Shown here in pieces: positions 61,683-64,000 of a stretch of DNA of 64,000 bases. How positions within the stretch are numbered: the stretch's first letter is position 1; every line of letters begins with the position of its first letter. A program made the translations under genes and the position numbers. The DNA is taken from contig NZ_NKXO01000018.1 in NCBI RefSeq assembly GCF_002843425.1, positions 1 through 64,000 of the forward strand, written 5' to 3'. Below the pieces are notes generated by a model that worked only from the letters and a program-made list of their open reading frames with translations, searched no databases and was not told the origin of the DNA. Source of the DNA: Raineya orbicola. GTDB taxonomy: Bacteria > Bacteroidota > Bacteroidia > Cytophagales > Thermonemataceae.

Positions 61683-63884
61683 TTACCTTGCAAAATAACT
61701 AAAATAATAGCACTCCTTGATGGCGTTTCTATAAAACTGCGTATTTCGGTATTTGTTTTTGAGATTTTGAAAATTGGTGCGATATTCAGGTACAAAGAAG
61801 TGGTCTATGGTATTACTAAACATTTTATTTTCTTGTTCTTTTCTGAATTTATCACTCTGAAACATTTGATTTTGTTCGGCTTTGGCGGCAAGAAACATCA
61901 AGCGAGCCGCCATTTCACGATTGCCTGCTTTTTCATAGAGTTGAGCGGCTTTTTCGTAATATTCTTGGGCTTTGGAGCAGTCGGTATGTTTGCCTAAATA
62001 CGAACTGCTGCGAAAATAATCCATAGCTTTCCAAGCGTGTCCGAAATAAGTAGTGTTGTAGTAGATATTGCCAAGTCTGTGATGAGCATCAGCCGAGTTT
62101 TTGCGAGCTTGTGCCTCCAATGTCCTGATTTGACTGATTAAATTGAGTTTAGTATAAGTTTTCTTGCGAGAGCAGTTGATACAATCTATGATTTCATCGC
62201 TGGTAGGGTCGCCTTCAAGTGTCAAGTTGATGCCTGATTGTTTGAAAAGTTTTTCTGCTTCCTCTAAATTGCCTTCACGAAGCAAAAGTGTGGCTTTGAT
62301 TTCTTGTAAAATAGCTTTGGGCTTTTGTGTATCTATTTTACTCAAAAGCTCTTTTTCGTAGCTGGTGTAACTATCTTGCGAGGCAAAAGCAATAAGTTCA
62401 TCAATAAATTTTTGTTCAATTTTAATATCATAAATTGTTTTAGAAGAAAGATAGGCTTTGGCTTTTTCGCCTTGTCTTTCATAGAGGCGTGCAAAAGTGC
62501 CTCGCATAAGTTCTTTGAGGGCTTTACTTTGTGTAGCTACTATTTTCTGATAAATTTTCTCTTCGGTATCTTTTTCTAAAATGTTGAGCTCGGAAAGTTC
62601 AAGCATTGTTTCAAAAACTTGCATCTGTTTTTGGGCATCAGGAGAAAGACTTTCTTTTTTGAGCAAAGCGAAACTTTTGCGTGCTTCTTGGGGTTTTTCA
62701 AGTAAATAATCACAATAGCCCAAAGCCATTACCCAAAGAGCTTGCTTTTGAGGATTTTTGGCTGTTTTAAGATATTGCATTACAAAAGATTTGAGTTTAG
62801 GAATATAAGCACGGTATAAAGCGACTTGGTCGGTATTAGCAAAGCCGCTTTCCGTACTACGTAGAGGCATAAGGGTCATTTCAATTTTATTGATTTCACG
62901 CAAAAGAAGCATATCCAAGTAGTCGGATTCAGGCAAAAGGCTGTAAATAGCCATCATTTCGGGGAGTATCAAATTTTGAGGGTGTATGCCTCTGATAAAA
63001 AACAAAGTCGCTTTTTCCTGATTATTTTTACAAAGGCTTAAAGCCTTTTTCCAGTCTTCGTCAGTAAAAATTTTACAACTTAAAAATGAGCTAATTCGCT
63101 TGGCAGCAGATTTTTCAAATACTACTGCAAAAAGATAGGCAGAAAGAGCATTTTGTCCCATTTTTTGCAAAGCTCCTGCTTTGTGAGCCATTGCCCAATA
63201 TTTTACAATATTTTCAGTTTTGAGTGGTTCGAGTAGGTTGTCGTAGAGTAAAATAGTTCTTTTGAAATCTTTGGCATAATGAGCCAAACGTACTGCCTGA
63301 TAACCATAGCGAAGTTTAATGAAAACATCTTTGGCAGAAGCAAAGCGCTTTTCAGCTTCTTTGGAATAGGCTAAAAGGTTTTCCTGTGCATTGGGGGGCG
63401 TTTCTGCCCAAGGGTTTTCAATGAAGGTATAACGCTCACATTTTTTGGCAAAAGAAAGATATTCAATAGCTTCGGCATCTTTTTTTTGAGTAGCCCAATA
63501 CTGCACTACACTATTTTCGGCGAGCTTTTTATCGTTGAGCGATTTTTGTAAAAGAACAAAACTGCGAATTTTATCCCAATCGGCTTGGGTAGATTTATAA
63601 ATGATAGTTTCTAAATCTTTCGTAGAAACTTTGTTTTCCATAAAAGTTTGCCACTCTATTAGATTTTCGTCTCTTTCGTTTTTTTGCAAAATATCTTCGC
63701 TTTCGTAGAAGCGGCTGAATGAAAAATAAAAAGGACGAAAGCGGCTATTTTGTGAAAGCTCGGGATTGAAAAAGCGATATAATTCCCAATCAGGTTCAAA
63801 GTAAGCACAACTTTCTACGTGCCAAGTGTTACAAAGGAAAAATACATTAAAACCAATAATGAACCAGATTTTGAAGTTTTTCAT
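61683..63884 (-). CDS. Large exported helical-repeat protein of unknown function
   Basis: 733 residues with a signal peptide (KIWFIIGFNVFFLCNTWHVESC), then CAYFEPDWELYRFFNPEL. The rest is TPR- or Sel1-like helical repeats (EYYEKAAQLYEKAGNREMAARLMFLAAKAEQ, NLEEAEKLFKQSGINL, KDFKRTILLYDNLLEP). I do not recognise a named family, though an opening of type CAYxxPDxxxxxFF recurs in Bacteroidota conserved hypotheticals. It is immediately upstream of the 7TMR-DISM/SpoIIE gene on the same strand, with 35 bp between them, so it may be in its operon. It begins within the last 38 bp of the gene upstream. Confidence 0.8.
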   Translation of the reverse strand: MKNFKIWFIIGFNVFFLCNTWHVESCAYFEPDWELYRFFNPELSQNSRFRPFYFSFSRFYESEDILQKNERDENLIEWQTFMENKVSTKDLETIIYKSTQADWDKIRSFVLLQKSLNDKKLAENSVVQYWATQKKDAEAIEYLSFAKKCERYTFIENPWAETPPNAQENLLAYSKEAEKRFASAKDVFIKLRYGYQAVRLAHYAKDFKRTILLYDNLLEPLKTENIVKYWAMAHKAGALQKMGQNALSAYLFAVVFEKSAAKRISSFLSCKIFTDEDWKKALSLCKNNQEKATLFFIRGIHPQNLILPEMMAIYSLLPESDYLDMLLLREINKIEMTLMPLRSTESGFANTDQVALYRAYIPKLKSFVMQYLKTAKNPQKQALWVMALGYCDYLLEKPQEARKSFALLKKESLSPDAQKQMQVFETMLELSELNILEKDTEEKIYQKIVATQSKALKELMRGTFARLYERQGEKAKAYLSSKTIYDIKIEQKFIDELIAFASQDSYTSYEKELLSKIDTQKPKAILQEIKATLLLREGNLEEAEKLFKQSGINLTLEGDPTSDEIIDCINCSRKKTYTKLNLISQIRTLEAQARKNSADAHHRLGNIYYNTTYFGHAWKAMDYFRSSSYLGKHTDCSKAQEYYEKAAQLYEKAGNREMAARLMFLAAKAEQNQMFQSDKFRKEQENKMFSNTIDHFFVPEYRTNFQNLKNKYRNTQFYRNAIKECYYFSYFAR

Positions 63885-64000
63885 AAGGATATTGTTGAAT
63901 AAGTTGGTTATCTAAATGGTAAAAAATCATTTCAGTAATAGGTATTTTAGAGGCAACTTTCTTGGTAAGTTTTTCTATATTTTCAAGGCTTACACTTTCC
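63847..64000 (-). CDS. 3' end of an unidentified gene (partial at window edge)
   Basis: An open frame enters from the window end and stops at TAA (63847-63849), giving about 50 residues (SLENIEKLTKKVASKIP, then YPYEKLQNLVHYWF). It overlaps the first 38 bp of the next gene, which suggests translational coupling. I cannot identify it from this fragment. Confidence 0.45.
   Translation of the reverse strand, partial: ESVSLENIEKLTKKVASKIPITEMIFYHLDNQLIQQYPYEKLQNLVHYWF

Overview
The window comes from an AT-rich bacterium of the Bacteroidota, most probably a Cytophagales-type aerobe. Three things point there. Promoters follow the TTTG-N19/20-TAnnTTTG pattern of this phylum, and Shine-Dalgarno sequences are almost absent. 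An Alternative Complex III operon (actABCDEF) runs straight into caa3-type oxidase genes. Family content is also typical: a CarboxypepD_reg/TonB receptor, 7TMR-DISM/SpoIIE and TPR/SpoIIE phosphatases, a GH3-beta-lactamase fusion, a DUF6728-like small protein and a RAYT transposase with REP-like hairpins. No plasmid, phage or CRISPR signature is visible. It reads as chromosome, with mobile-element traces only in the first 1.8 kb and one rearranged-looking RNA locus near 42.7 kb.

Layout. 1-1.8 kb: tail of a probable IS transposase abutting a truncated repeat protein, then a REP-associated transposase flanked by two related hairpins. 1.8-11.4 kb: sufB, a GC-rich inverted-repeat pair, carA, a kinase-like protein, a lipoprotein, a ViaA-like VWA protein, a Fic protein with a double-dyad operator, and cysS. 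11.5-21.3 kb: etfBA, a TonB receptor, mnmD, hisH, metK, a flavin-reductase-like protein, an orphan sdhB, rimM and a DUF350 protein. 21.5-32.4 kb: an XRE regulator coupled to a SpoIIM-family membrane protein, a TPR protein, a patatin coupled to a ScfR-type regulator, a TPR-SpoIIE phosphatase, pyrE, and a patatin/TPR/EamA operon. 32.5-42.5 kb: gltX-hisA, tRNA-Arg(CCT), lpd, a thioesterase, a cobalamin adenosyltransferase with ilvE, a NagZ-like/beta-lactamase fusion and an Lrp regulator. 42.6-46 kb: an unusual tRNA-like RNA, an MFS transporter and an AAA/PD-(D/E)XK protein. 46-58.1 kb: Alternative Complex III and oxidase subunits II and I. 58.2-64 kb: murG, a 7TMR-DISM/SpoIIE phosphatase, an exported protein of unknown function and the end of another gene.

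How the genes fit together. The respiratory genes form one chain. EtfAB and SdhB deliver electrons towards menaquinone, ActA-F oxidises menaquinol and reduces cytochrome c, and CoxII/CoxI reduce oxygen. Subunits III and IV are not next to CoxI, and CoxI appears to have its own promoter. Most biosynthetic genes (carA, pyrE, hisH, hisA, ilvE, metK) stand alone or in pairs, as is common in this phylum.

The most unusual object is the 148-nt RNA at 42667-42814. It has a perfect tRNA acceptor stem, D arm, anticodon stem and T arm of a leucine-like class II tRNA, but about 77 nt of structured sequence where the variable arm should be. It has a plausible promoter and its own terminator. Next in interest are the paired 34-bp dyads that cover the Fic gene promoter and the RAYT/REP unit.
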